Positions 44,574-53,198 of a stretch of 64,000 nt of DNA are shown here, in pieces. Numbering within the stretch: position 1 is the stretch's first letter; each line of letters opens with the position of its first letter. The notes beneath the pieces are model-generated. The model was not told where the DNA came from and searched no databases. It saw only the letters and a program-made list of their open reading frames with translations. The position numbers were made by a program, and so were the translations under genes. The stretch lies in the NCBI RefSeq assembly GCF_021325795.1, contig NZ_JAHPZX010000008.1:202436-266435 (forward strand), read 5' to 3'. Source of the DNA: Bordetella sp. LUAb4 (lineage in GTDB: Bacteria > Pseudomonadota > Gammaproteobacteria > Burkholderiales > Burkholderiaceae_B).

Positions 44574-45572
44574 ATGAGCCTGCCCTTTAGCTTGACCTCT
44601 GCCCGTCGTCTGGCGACGCTGCTTGGCGTGACGGCCGTGACCGCCATCGCTGCCGTGCCCGCCGCCCATGCGAAGGACACGTGGCCCGACCACCCGATCA
44701 CCATCGTGTCGCCTTATGCGCCAGGCGGCACCACCGACATCCTGGCGCGCTTGTTGGCGCCGCGTCTGCAAGCCAAGTTCGGCCACCCCATCGTCGTCGA
44801 GAATCGTTCGGGCGCGGGCGGCAATATCGGCACCGCCTATGTCGCCAAGGCCAAGCCGGACGGCTATACCTTCCTGCTCGCGGCCAGCGGCCCCATCGTG
44901 ATTGCCGGCACGCTCTACACGTCCCTGCCCTATAACCCTGGCAAGGACTTCACCGCCGTATCGCCCTTGGCGGACACCAACTTCGTGGTGGCCGTCAATG
45001 CGAAATCCGGCTTGAACTCCATCCAGGACGTGATCGCCAAGGCCAAGGCCGGCAACCTGTCTTTCGGCTCGGCCGGATCGGGCACGCCGCAGCACATCAT
45101 CGGCGAGATGTTCAATGTGGCGACCAAGCAGAAGATCCAGCACATTCCCTACAAGGGATCGGGTCCGCTGTTGAATGACCTGGTCGGCGGCCAGGTACCT
45201 CTGGCCTTCGAAAATCCCTTGCCTATCATGCAACAGGTCAAGGCGGGCAATCTGAAGGTACTCGCGGTGACCGGGTCCAAGCGTTCCGCGGCTTTGCCTG
45301 ATGTGCCCACGCTGGCTGAAGCTGGCATTCAGGGCGTGGATGCCAAGCCCTGGTACGGCCTGCTCGGCCCTGCCGGCTTGCCCGCCGACATCACCACGCG
45401 TATGAACGAAGCGGTCCAGGAAATCCTGGCGTCGCCCGACGTCAAGGCGCAACTCGCCAGCCTGGGAGTTGAGCCGATGGTGATGAAGCCGAAGGAGTAT
45501 CAGACCTTCATGGACAAGGACATCATCAAGTGGGGCGCCGCGGTCAAGGCTTCGGGGGCCACGGTGGACTGA
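44574..45572 (+). CDS. Bug-family periplasmic solute receptor
   Basis: 332 residues. The Sec signal ends PAAHA/KDTWPDHP; GAGGAG lies before the ATG. The hallmarks are ITIVSPYAPGGTTDILARLL, AKPDGYTFLLAASGP, IPYKGSGPLLNDLVGGQ and LPDVPTLAEAGIQG. It probably supplies the substrate of the upstream FMN monooxygenase; the two may share a transcript, although the gap of 119 bases could hold a promoter. Confidence 0.92.
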   Translation: MSLPFSLTSARRLATLLGVTAVTAIAAVPAAHAKDTWPDHPITIVSPYAPGGTTDILARLLAPRLQAKFGHPIVVENRSGAGGNIGTAYVAKAKPDGYTFLLAASGPIVIAGTLYTSLPYNPGKDFTAVSPLADTNFVVAVNAKSGLNSIQDVIAKAKAGNLSFGSAGSGTPQHIIGEMFNVATKQKIQHIPYKGSGPLLNDLVGGQVPLAFENPLPIMQQVKAGNLKVLAVTGSKRSAALPDVPTLAEAGIQGVDAKPWYGLLGPAGLPADITTRMNEAVQEILASPDVKAQLASLGVEPMVMKPKEYQTFMDKDIIKWGAAVKASGATVD

Positions 45573-45586
45573 GGAGTCTTTCGCGC

Positions 45587-45610
45587 GGGGTACGGTAAGC
45601 GCCGTGCCCC
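45587..45610 (+). terminator. Hairpin after the Bug gene
   Basis: GGGGTACGG / CCGTGCCCC pairs over nine positions (one G-T) with a six-base loop, 14 bases after the Bug stop, followed by AATTT. Plausible factor-independent terminator, with a short T-run. Confidence 0.55.
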
Positions 45611-45614
45611 AATT

Positions 45615-45888
45615 TCAACCAGGCTGGTGCGTTCTCAGCCAATCTTTCAACACATCATTGATACGGGTCTGCCACCCGCGGCCGGTCGCCTTGAACGCTT
45701 GAATCACATCTGCGTGGAAACGAATGATCGTTGCGTCTTCGGCTCCTCTGACACCGGTCGACCTCGCCGGCGGGCAATGAGTTGGGCCGTGTATGGACAC
45801 GCCCGTATTGGCCCCTCAGTGCCTCGTCAATGCTTTGCAGCATATCGGCCTCAAACTGAGCCATTTCTGGGTCAACTTTTTTAGGCAT
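45615..45888 (-). pseudogene. BrnA-like antitoxin gene with two frameshifts
   Basis: The ATG at 45888 starts MPKKVDPEMAQFEADMLQSI, the middle (QLIARRRGRPVSEEPKTQ) is in another frame, and the C-terminus is in a third: ATIIRFHADVIQAFKATGRG then WQTRINDVLKDWLR. The last part is the BrnA/DUF4415 DNA-binding tail. Two frameshifts, near 45790 and 45735, break the gene. Its start overlaps the end of the toxin remnant upstream, as in an intact toxin-antitoxin operon. Confidence 0.75.
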
Positions 45889-46090
45889 CGAATTTCCCCT
45901 TCATTTTTGCAAGCAATGCGGCGGGAATGTTGTCGAACTTGGCTTTGGCATAAACGAGCAACAGGACCACCTATCCATTGGCCAAACGCAGGAAGTAAAT
46001 AACCCTCGTCCCGCCCTGTTTACCCATCCCTGACCGCGCCCACCGCACCTTGCGGCAGCCGTTAGTGCCCGGAAATGATACTTGTCAACT
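45881..46090 (-). pseudogene. Degenerate RelE/HigB-type toxin gene
   Basis: One frame reads NGCRKVRWARSGMGKQGGTR then VIYFLRLANG, a TAG stop, and VVLLLVYAKAKFDNIPAALL AKMKGKF. This is the core and tail of RelE/HigB-like mRNA interferases (RKVRWA..GMGK.GG.RVIY). The N-terminus is missing or out of frame (a TGA precedes it). Together with the broken antitoxin gene it is a dead toxin-antitoxin locus at the edge of the accessory region. Confidence 0.72.
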
Positions 46091-46127
46091 GGAAGGTACC
46101 CTTGGCGATACGCACACCAGCTGCCTC

Positions 46128-46490
46128 TTAAACCGCCTCCTTGTAATTATAAGAATCAGGAATCTGATAGCCCTCCGGAATGTCTGGAAGTTTTATTTCC
46201 TTAGTCAAGAATATTTTTTCTATGTCGTCGCCGATATTCAAGAAGGAATTTGATATCTGCATAGCATACAATTGAACCCTTAATAACGCGCATTGCGCAA
46301 CAATTAAATCCTTACCTCCTAGCGACGCGTTCAAAAGGCCGGCAGCCTTTTTCAAACCATCAAGGTCACCGTCCAGTAAATTATTTAAATCACTACCATA
46401 ATCAATATTCCACTCCTCCTCCAAGAACGGTCCGTTGGCCATTTCGGCCAAGACACGAATATTGTCTCTCAAATTATTCAGATTTATCAT
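46128..46490 (-). CDS. Putative immunity protein of displaced toxin module 4
   Basis: 120 residues, AT-rich, largely helical and acidic (MINLNNLRDNIRVLAEMANG; LLDGDLDGLKKAAGLLNAS). No family recognised. It starts at the stop of the toxin fragment (ATGA overlap), exactly like the other three immunity genes of this locus, and its length is typical of CdiI proteins. Probable cytoplasmic inhibitor of the toxin encoded at 46487-46858. Function inferred from context. Confidence 0.68.
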   Translation of the reverse strand: MINLNNLRDNIRVLAEMANGPFLEEEWNIDYGSDLNNLLDGDLDGLKKAAGLLNASLGGKDLIVAQCALLRVQLYAMQISNSFLNIGDDIEKIFLTKEIKLPDIPEGYQIPDSYNYKEAV

Positions 46491-46858
46491 TTCAACGTCC
46501 TTCCTTTAGCGGATTTCGTCTTCGCTTCATTAAAAGTCCCATCCAAATCAAGAACAGCCTTAAAATATCCGTTATTATAAAATACTTCTATATGATCCTT
46601 GTGAATGCCGTCCAAGTAGAATAAGTCTCCCTTACGGATGCCACCACCGATAGAATGATTGGCCTTATAAATACTTTGCCCCTGAAATTGCTGACTGGTT
46701 TTTGTAGCCTTGTTTTTGACATCATTACCAAAACCAGGCTGTCTTAAGAACTCCGCCATATTTCCCACTGCGTTTCTATTTGGCTCATATTTCGCACTCT
46801 TGGCCCGGCTTACACCTGCGGCCACCCCAGCGGCGCCAACTCCGACAGCTTGCGCCAT
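46487..46858 (-). CDS. Displaced CdiA C-terminal toxin fragment, module 4
   Basis: 123 residues from an internal ATG. The first part (MAQAVGVGAAGVAAGVSRA) matches SVAQAVGVSAAGVAAGINSA of the main exoprotein, and homology continues upstream to about 46979, where it meets an IS3-family remnant. In that upstream part, a CAG codon of the intact gene has become TAG (about 46920). The toxin domain ends KGDLFYLDGIHKDHIEVF, then a further 40 residues; this faintly recalls ribonucleases of the colicin E3 type but is not assignable. It lacks its own secretion region, so it can act only after recombination. Confidence 0.72.
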   Translation of the reverse strand: MAQAVGVGAAGVAAGVSRAKSAKYEPNRNAVGNMAEFLRQPGFGNDVKNKATKTSQQFQGQSIYKANHSIGGGIRKGDLFYLDGIHKDHIEVFYNNGYFKAVLDLDGTFNEAKTKSAKGRTLK

Positions 46859-46979
46859 TGAGTCGACTGCAAGCTGCTTCGCCGCAGGCGAGTCTCCCGC
46901 TACGAGGGCGTTATAGATAGCCTATGTTCTATCCGCTTCGAGTTGTACTGCGACTGCGTGAAGGTAGGCCCACTCCTGC

Positions 46980-47260
46980 GTGTGGTGTCAGAGAAAATCG
47001 AGTCTGCACTGATCGATCCAGGCAAGCCATGGCAAAACGGCACAAACGAAAGTTTCAATGGTAAGTTCCGCGATGAGTGCCTTGCTATGGAATGGTTCCG
47101 CAACCGCATCGAAGCCAAGATCGTGATCGACGACTGGCGCCGGCATTACAACGAAGTCCGGCCACATTCGAGCCTGAATTACGGCACGCCACTGGCGTAT
47201 CGCCAGCGGTTAGAAAGCAATTCCACCACCGCCGTTATTGCTAGAACGGAGTGGTCTTAA
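46980..47260 (+). pseudogene. IS3-family transposase, C-terminal remnant
   Basis: Encodes VVSEKIESALIDPGKPWQNG, TNESFNGKFRDECL and WRRHYNEVRPHSSLNYGTPL: the end of the DDE integrase core of the IS3-family OrfB, including the conserved Glu and the NxxRPHSSL motif. The first two acidic residues and the helix-turn-helix are missing, so it cannot be active. The open frame upstream to 46943 is exoprotein DNA read backwards. Confidence 0.82.
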
Positions 47261-47276
47261 GAAACCGGGCAGGTCA
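46980..47276 (+). mobile_element. IS3-family remnant with right end
   Basis: Only the last 93 codons of an IS3-type transposase and the right terminus remain. The right end reads inward as TGACCTGCCCGGTTTC on the minus strand, a typical IS3-family terminal repeat. The left boundary at about 46980 is an abrupt join to exoprotein-derived DNA. Confidence 0.75.
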
Positions 47277-47581
47277 GTGGCGCTCACGCGGATCTACGTG
47301 AGTACCCAAACAACCACAAAGGTTGTCTGCGCTCACAACCTCTTCTGGCGTCATGACCCGATTGGCACAGCGACACATCAACCACGTCCTTGTCATCGCA
47401 TGGTCACTATGGCGACGGGCCAATCAGCTTGTCGCCCAATGGCGTCACTTTCATATCAAAATCCCAACAGGCGCGCGCCCTGTAGTGTCAGCTACTGGAA
47501 TTCTGGCAGCCTACTAACAGGCTCCGAAACAGTTTTTCTGGAGGTGTCAGGCGAGCCGGCGGCAAACCCGCACGATCGTTA
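47277..47581. other. Region between IS remnant and immunity gene
   Basis: About 300 bases without a convincing gene. A plus-strand frame at about 47351-47517 (HINHVLVIAWSLWRRANQLV then a TGARPV... tail) vaguely recalls the C-terminus of some transposases and may be another mobile-element scar. This is weak. Confidence 0.3.
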
Positions 47582-48184
47582 CTAAGCCAACATCATCACT
47601 GCCTGCTGGTCCCAAAACGCAGCTTGCTTGGGTGAGCAGGAATTCAGAACGCAACACTTCGCCATCTCATCTCTACCGCCGACGAGATCTCCCTCAAAAT
47701 CAAATGATATTTGATGGAGATTGGCAGCAAGGAGTATGAATTTCTCGAAGTCATCGGCGATCTCACAGACATTCCATTGTGGACCTGACATAGTATCTAA
47801 AAAGTACACCACATCTGGATGATCGCTTACGGAAGAGGCCACGCATATCGGATTCGACTCGCAGCAAGCAACGGCCACGAGTGAATTGTCGCCAAACATT
47901 TTTACGAGTGAGTCCGATCCATTTCCGTCCAACAATGAATCTTCCAGCGAATTACTCGATAGCGAGGGACTCAAGTCAAAGAACCCGATTGAAATTCCTA
48001 ATATCCTATTTTTTTGAGCGATAGACAAATACTTCGATGGCAACTTCAGTTCTTGTACGACCTCAGACAGCAGTTCTGTTCGATTCGCTACAAGAGAAAA
48101 GCGCTCACCACTTCCCGGAAGATTACGACTGAGTTCCAGCATGTAATTCCGGACCTCAGCGATGGATGTCAAAATCATGTTCAT
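47582..48184 (-). CDS. SUKH-like immunity protein of displaced toxin module 3
   Basis: 200 residues, acidic. The pattern fits a SUKH/SMI1-type immunity protein (KLPSKYLSIAQKNRILGISI; PDVVYFLDTMSGPQWNVCEI; DDFEKFILLAANLHQ), though assignment is by overall pattern. Its ATG overlaps the stop of the HNH toxin fragment (ATGA). It is intact and could still protect the cell from siblings with this toxin even though its own toxin gene is split by an IS. Lower GC than the metabolic genes. Confidence 0.72.
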   Translation of the reverse strand: MNMILTSIAEVRNYMLELSRNLPGSGERFSLVANRTELLSEVVQELKLPSKYLSIAQKNRILGISIGFFDLSPSLSSNSLEDSLLDGNGSDSLVKMFGDNSLVAVACCESNPICVASSVSDHPDVVYFLDTMSGPQWNVCEIADDFEKFILLAANLHQISFDFEGDLVGGRDEMAKCCVLNSCSPKQAAFWDQQAVMMLA

Positions 48185-48414
48185 TCCCCCTTATGTTCAA
48201 GGTGCCAGACGCCCCAGCCAGGCTGTTTACCATGAAGATCTTTAGGTAACGGTATCGCCATCGGCCCATAGTCTAAATGATGATGTACCAACCCACTTCC
48301 TAGATAATCTTTATGTTCTGGAAAATACCTTACCCAAACTTCATCGACAACCGGTGCCGCTCTTCCCTTTATCAACTGTTTGTTTGAGTCACTATATTGC
48401 GCGCAAAGTAATAA
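48181..48414 (-). pseudogene. Displaced CdiA C-terminal HNH-type toxin, 3' part (module 3, split by IS21)
   Basis: From the IS boundary the frame reads QYSDSNKQLIKGRAAPVVDE, VWVRYFPEHKDYLGSGLVHH, HLDYGPMAIPLPKDLHGKQP and GWGVWHLEHKGE. The HHH, LPKDLH and WH positions fit the HNH/GHH nuclease toxins of polymorphic exoproteins. The 5' part of the same module is on the other side of the insertion element at 50330-50822. Apparent N-terminal residues encoded by the IS end are not part of the toxin. Confidence 0.72.
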
Positions 48415-48486
48415 TGAGCCACGACGCGCAAAGTGAATCTGAGCCACTTTTCCGTAAAGTTAGCCTTTTCCGCGCGAAGGCTGACG

Positions 48487-50282
<1,796 letters not shown>

Positions 50283-50329
50283 TCAACTGACTCACATTTA
50301 CTTTGCGCGGTTGGGCGCGAAGTGGCTCA

Positions 50330-50822
50330 GATTTCGAATGCGTTTGACAATGCGCCCGTCCGATCCCGCGCACTGCCCTGCGCATCTCCCAAGAAGAATG
50401 AGTTGTCGCTATCGAGTGTCCGAGTCCAATCGACCGAATTCGGCTCAGACGGACTTAGCTCTTCGATGCTGGTGTCGTTCAGCTTGTTTACCAAATGGTT
50501 GAAGACGACACTTGCCGAAGCGCCTGCTGCCCCTGCCGTGCAACTCCCACCTTGCGCAGCACCACCCGCGCAGGCTAGAACGGCATGCAATGCGATATGC
50601 GCCGGCGAACCTTCGCCACCTAAGTGCGGGGCCAATTCCCTGATCTGCTGTGCGCCTAATCCCTGCAGGGCGTTTACGCCGGCGGCAAGAACCATACTGG
50701 CAGCAGGTGCCGCGACGTTGCCAGAAACGCCCGCGATCAGGCTCGTCGCGATCAAACGGTAATTGCCACCAGGCAACCACGGCTTGAGCCTGTCGTACTT
50801 GGCCGTTAGCGCCTTGATCCTG
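50330..50822 (-). pseudogene. Displaced CdiA fragment, 5' part of toxin module 3
   Basis: Reads IKALTAKYDRLKPWLPGGNY and RLIATSLIAGVSGNVAAPAA, through to HLVNKLNDTS, nearly identical to the main exoprotein at 54510-54885. It then diverges (SVDWTRTLDSDNSFFLGDAQ, GSARDRTGALSNAFE) and is cut by the IS21 element. It starts abruptly at the junction repeat near 50819, without a start codon or secretion signal. Before the insertion it would have been continuous with the HNH toxin part at 48181-48414. Confidence 0.82.
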
Positions 50823-51055
50823 CATAGGGACTTGTATTTAGTGCACTAAATCAGTCCCAAAATAGGCTTGATTCGTTCGTTCATCTCCACGAAATCCTCG
50901 TAGGACAAGTGTGGGTCGTCATTCAGAACCAGATAGACTCCATCCATCAATCGTTCTACGGATGCACATTCTCCCTGCAGCCTGGCAATGACCTCGTCCG
51001 GACCGTAGCCGAGAGCGCGATGGCAAAGCTCTTCATCCCAGAATTGAGCAGGATT
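50819..51055. repeat. Direct repeat copy 1: immunity-gene 3' end with palindrome
   Basis: About 237 bases nearly identical to 52458-52694, covering the last 70 codons of the immunity gene, its stop and 27 bases beyond. It contains the perfect palindrome ATTTAGTGCACTAAAT (50836-50851), which includes the stop codon. Identity ends sharply at 50819, where exoprotein-derived DNA begins. Confidence 0.88.
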
Positions 51056-51559
51056 TAAGGTATAGATATTGTTTCGCCCATTAACATCCACGCCAGGATC
51101 CTCGAATAAACTCTTATAAACAGGATTATCGTGATCCGGACCACCGTGATAGTCCATTGAATAAAAACCGTAAAATACAGTGGCTTTATAGCCCTCAAAA
51201 GCTTCAATCACCTTTGGCAACTGATCATTTAATATCTTCTTGTAATCAACATTTTTATTTGATATCTTGAACCAGAAATTCAAACGCTCGTCAAACGAAC
51301 TTCTATCCTTATAGATATACGCCGCCCCCCGATAGAGATAATCCCCTATAACCCGAAGCCCTCTAATCGGAAATTTTACTGTAAATGAAGCTGACAAGGC
51401 GTCGCCACAATCCGGGGCGGGAGGCAAATCGAGACCGGAGAAGCCCAAGGGCCTATCAAATCGCGACATCATACTCATGACCTTCGCATGCCGTTCTTCT
51501 ATAGTCAACGACCTGTTTGGTCGGGCAAAAACAATGACCTCGATATCTGCTGAACTCAT
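50846..51559 (-). CDS. Imm52-like immunity protein of displaced module 2
   Basis: 237 residues, alpha+beta. It pairs with the REase-fold toxin fragment whose stop it overlaps (ATGA). It is a paralogue of the immunity protein at 52485-53198: the first 165 residues are diverged (MSSADIEVIVFARPNRSLTI versus MSSADIHLMFYARPDRSITI) and the last 70 (HRALGYGPDEVIARLQGECA; DPHLSYEDFVEMNERIKPIL) almost identical. It resembles the Imm52 family that accompanies REase-5 toxins; this family name is from memory. Probably still confers immunity. Confidence 0.78.
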   Translation of the reverse strand: MSSADIEVIVFARPNRSLTIEERHAKVMSMMSRFDRPLGFSGLDLPPAPDCGDALSASFTVKFPIRGLRVIGDYLYRGAAYIYKDRSSFDERLNFWFKISNKNVDYKKILNDQLPKVIEAFEGYKATVFYGFYSMDYHGGPDHDNPVYKSLFEDPGVDVNGRNNIYTLNPAQFWDEELCHRALGYGPDEVIARLQGECASVERLMDGVYLVLNDDPHLSYEDFVEMNERIKPILGLI

Positions 51560-52191
51560 GGTTTTCTTATCCGAGCAGTAACAATATACCCCAGTTGATT
51601 AGATTCAAGAAAATTCTGGGCTTGGGCTCTCGTCTTCGCATCCGGAAACTCATATACCACCTTATATTCCGGATTCTGCTGCAAAGCCAATTCGACGCGT
51701 CTTAATGTTTTAATAACCTCTCTCCGCGTAGATTCACTCCAAATAGCCAACTTCGTCTTAGCATCAATCAAAAGCACCGTTTGTCCATTGGCGTTCAATT
51801 CGATCCCATCGAATTTGACGAAATTAACGCCCTTCGCGTTGGAGTTGTTATAACGCAGCGCTGGCACGCCTTGCTTCCCCGACGCCAGATCCGAAAATGC
51901 CCCCGCAGTACCTGCCTGGAAATCCTGCGCCGTCTGCTTCCCTCGTGGGCCTTCGGCTACATAGATCAAGCCTTTATTCTCTCCGCCTAGCGCGCGTGCT
52001 TCCTTCTCCGTCAATACCCGCGTATCGCGGTGCGGCAGTAGCGGCACCCGCTTGTCGCCAGCGTCGTTGGCGGCGACCGCACGGGCGCCCTGCGGCGGAC
52101 CCGTGGCGGGCGGCTGTTGGTACGGCTGGGGTACTCCGGGACTAGCACCTTCCAGCCCATCCCGGTTTCCGCCTGTGACCGACACCGACAC
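51556..52191 (-). CDS. Displaced CdiA C-terminal REase-fold toxin, module 2
   Basis: 211 residues from a GTG inside exoprotein-derived sequence; homology continues upstream to about 52324 (ARSVAAKRTPQ...). The Pro-rich linker (GVPQPYQQPPATGPPQGARA) and the segment up to VPALRYNNSNAKGVNFVKFD are nearly identical to the main exoprotein. The nuclease core is KFDGIELNANGQTVLLIDAK (D...DAK), as in Tox-REase-5-like domains. After that the two toxins diverge, mirroring the divergence of the immunity proteins. There is no secretion region, so it is a silent cassette unless recombined. Confidence 0.82.
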   Translation of the reverse strand: MSVSVTGGNRDGLEGASPGVPQPYQQPPATGPPQGARAVAANDAGDKRVPLLPHRDTRVLTEKEARALGGENKGLIYVAEGPRGKQTAQDFQAGTAGAFSDLASGKQGVPALRYNNSNAKGVNFVKFDGIELNANGQTVLLIDAKTKLAIWSESTRREVIKTLRRVELALQQNPEYKVVYEFPDAKTRAQAQNFLESNQLGYIVTARIRKP

Positions 52192-52330
52192 GACACTTTC
52201 AACGACATTGCCCGCAGCAACCGATGTCCCAATGTCCCTCTCGATCTTCGCCCCAGTAGACGCATTCGTGAGGGACTGCGGAGTGCGCTTCGCTGCAACC
52301 GAGCGAGCGCCGGCCCTTGCTCCGATCCTC

Positions 52331-52457
52331 TATCAGTCAATATCTACTTGACGGGGAGCCTGCGATCGCAGTTTCGCGGCCATTCAACCAGCGGGTCGGC
52401 AATCTTCGTCGTGCCGCCAGCCTGCCGATCCGTCGGATTAGTTGGACCGGTCCGACG
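52331..52457. other. Foreign segment between module 2 and immunity gene 1
   Basis: About 125 bases unlike either neighbour. On the minus strand one frame reads TDRQAGGTTKIADPLVEW and, after a stop, ILTDRGSE, which recalls the second catalytic Asp region of DDE transposases. It may be the scar of an insertion element at the recombination point. Confidence 0.3.
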
Positions 52458-52694
52458 CCTGCATAGGGACTTGTATTTAGTGCACTAAATCAGTCCCAAA
52501 ATAGGCTTGATTCGTTCGTTCATCTCCACGAAATCCTCGTAGGACAGGTGCGGGTCGTCATTAAGAACTAGATAGACTCCATCCAACAATCGTTCCGCAG
52601 ATGCACATTCTCCCTGCAGCCTGGCAATGACCTCGTCCGGACCGTAGCCGAGGGCGCGATGGCAAAGTTCGCCATCCCAGAATTGAGCAGGAGT
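52458..52694. repeat. Direct repeat copy 2: immunity-gene 3' end with palindrome
   Basis: Near-identical to 50819-51055, with the same ATTTAGTGCACTAAAT palindrome at 52475-52490 over the stop codon of the first immunity gene. Together the two copies provide homology for deletion or exchange of the intervening module. Confidence 0.88.
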
Positions 52695-53198
52695 TAATAT
52701 ATATATATTATTTCTTCCATTAACGTCCACTCCCGGGGTCTCAAGCAACTTCCTGTAGATAGAAGTCTCACGGCTCGGACGATCCGAATAATTCAACGAG
52801 TATAAATCATAGGATACAACCGCCTTGTAGCCACCAAACGCCACAGCAACTTGTGGCAAGCATTCATTTAAAACCTTCTTATAATCAACACTCTTGTTTG
52901 AAATTTTGAATCCATAACGCAAATGCTCATCATAGGAAGCCCTATCTTCGTATTTATATCTTTCTCCGCGATATGTGTAATCTCCTAGAAATCGCAAGCC
53001 ACGGACTGGCAGCCTTACCGAATAAAGAGCAGCCAAACCACCCCCGCAACTCGGTGCTTTCGGCAACTCGAGACCTGCAAAGCCTAGCGGGCCGCCTAAT
53101 CGCGACATGTTGTTCATAACTTCTGCATGTCGTTGCTCGATCGTTATGGACCTATCTGGCCGAGCATAAAACATTAGGTGAATATCTGCTGAACTCAC
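52485..53198 (-). CDS. Imm52-like immunity protein of the active toxin
   Basis: 237 residues, starting MSSADIHLMFYARPDRSITI. It overlaps the exoprotein stop by ATGA, so it is made together with the toxin it should neutralise. The middle is rich in Tyr and Arg (YTYRGERYKYEDRASYDEHL) and differs strongly from the module 2 paralogue, which should set specificity; the last 70 residues are shared. It is expected to act in the cytoplasm by blocking the REase-fold toxin delivered by sibling cells. Confidence 0.82.
   Translation of the reverse strand: MSSADIHLMFYARPDRSITIEQRHAEVMNNMSRLGGPLGFAGLELPKAPSCGGGLAALYSVRLPVRGLRFLGDYTYRGERYKYEDRASYDEHLRYGFKISNKSVDYKKVLNECLPQVAVAFGGYKAVVSYDLYSLNYSDRPSRETSIYRKLLETPGVDVNGRNNIYILTPAQFWDGELCHRALGYGPDEVIARLQGECASAERLLDGVYLVLNDDPHLSYEDFVEMNERIKPILGLI

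Noticed and set aside
46943..46979. N-terminal extension of the IS3-family transposase remnant
   Set aside because: This stretch is exoprotein-gene DNA read on the opposite strand; homology to IS3 transposases begins only at about 46980.
48397..48447. N-terminal part of the HNH toxin frame (AQIHFARRGSLLLCA)
   Set aside because: These residues are encoded by the terminal repeats of the IS21-family element, not by the toxin gene.
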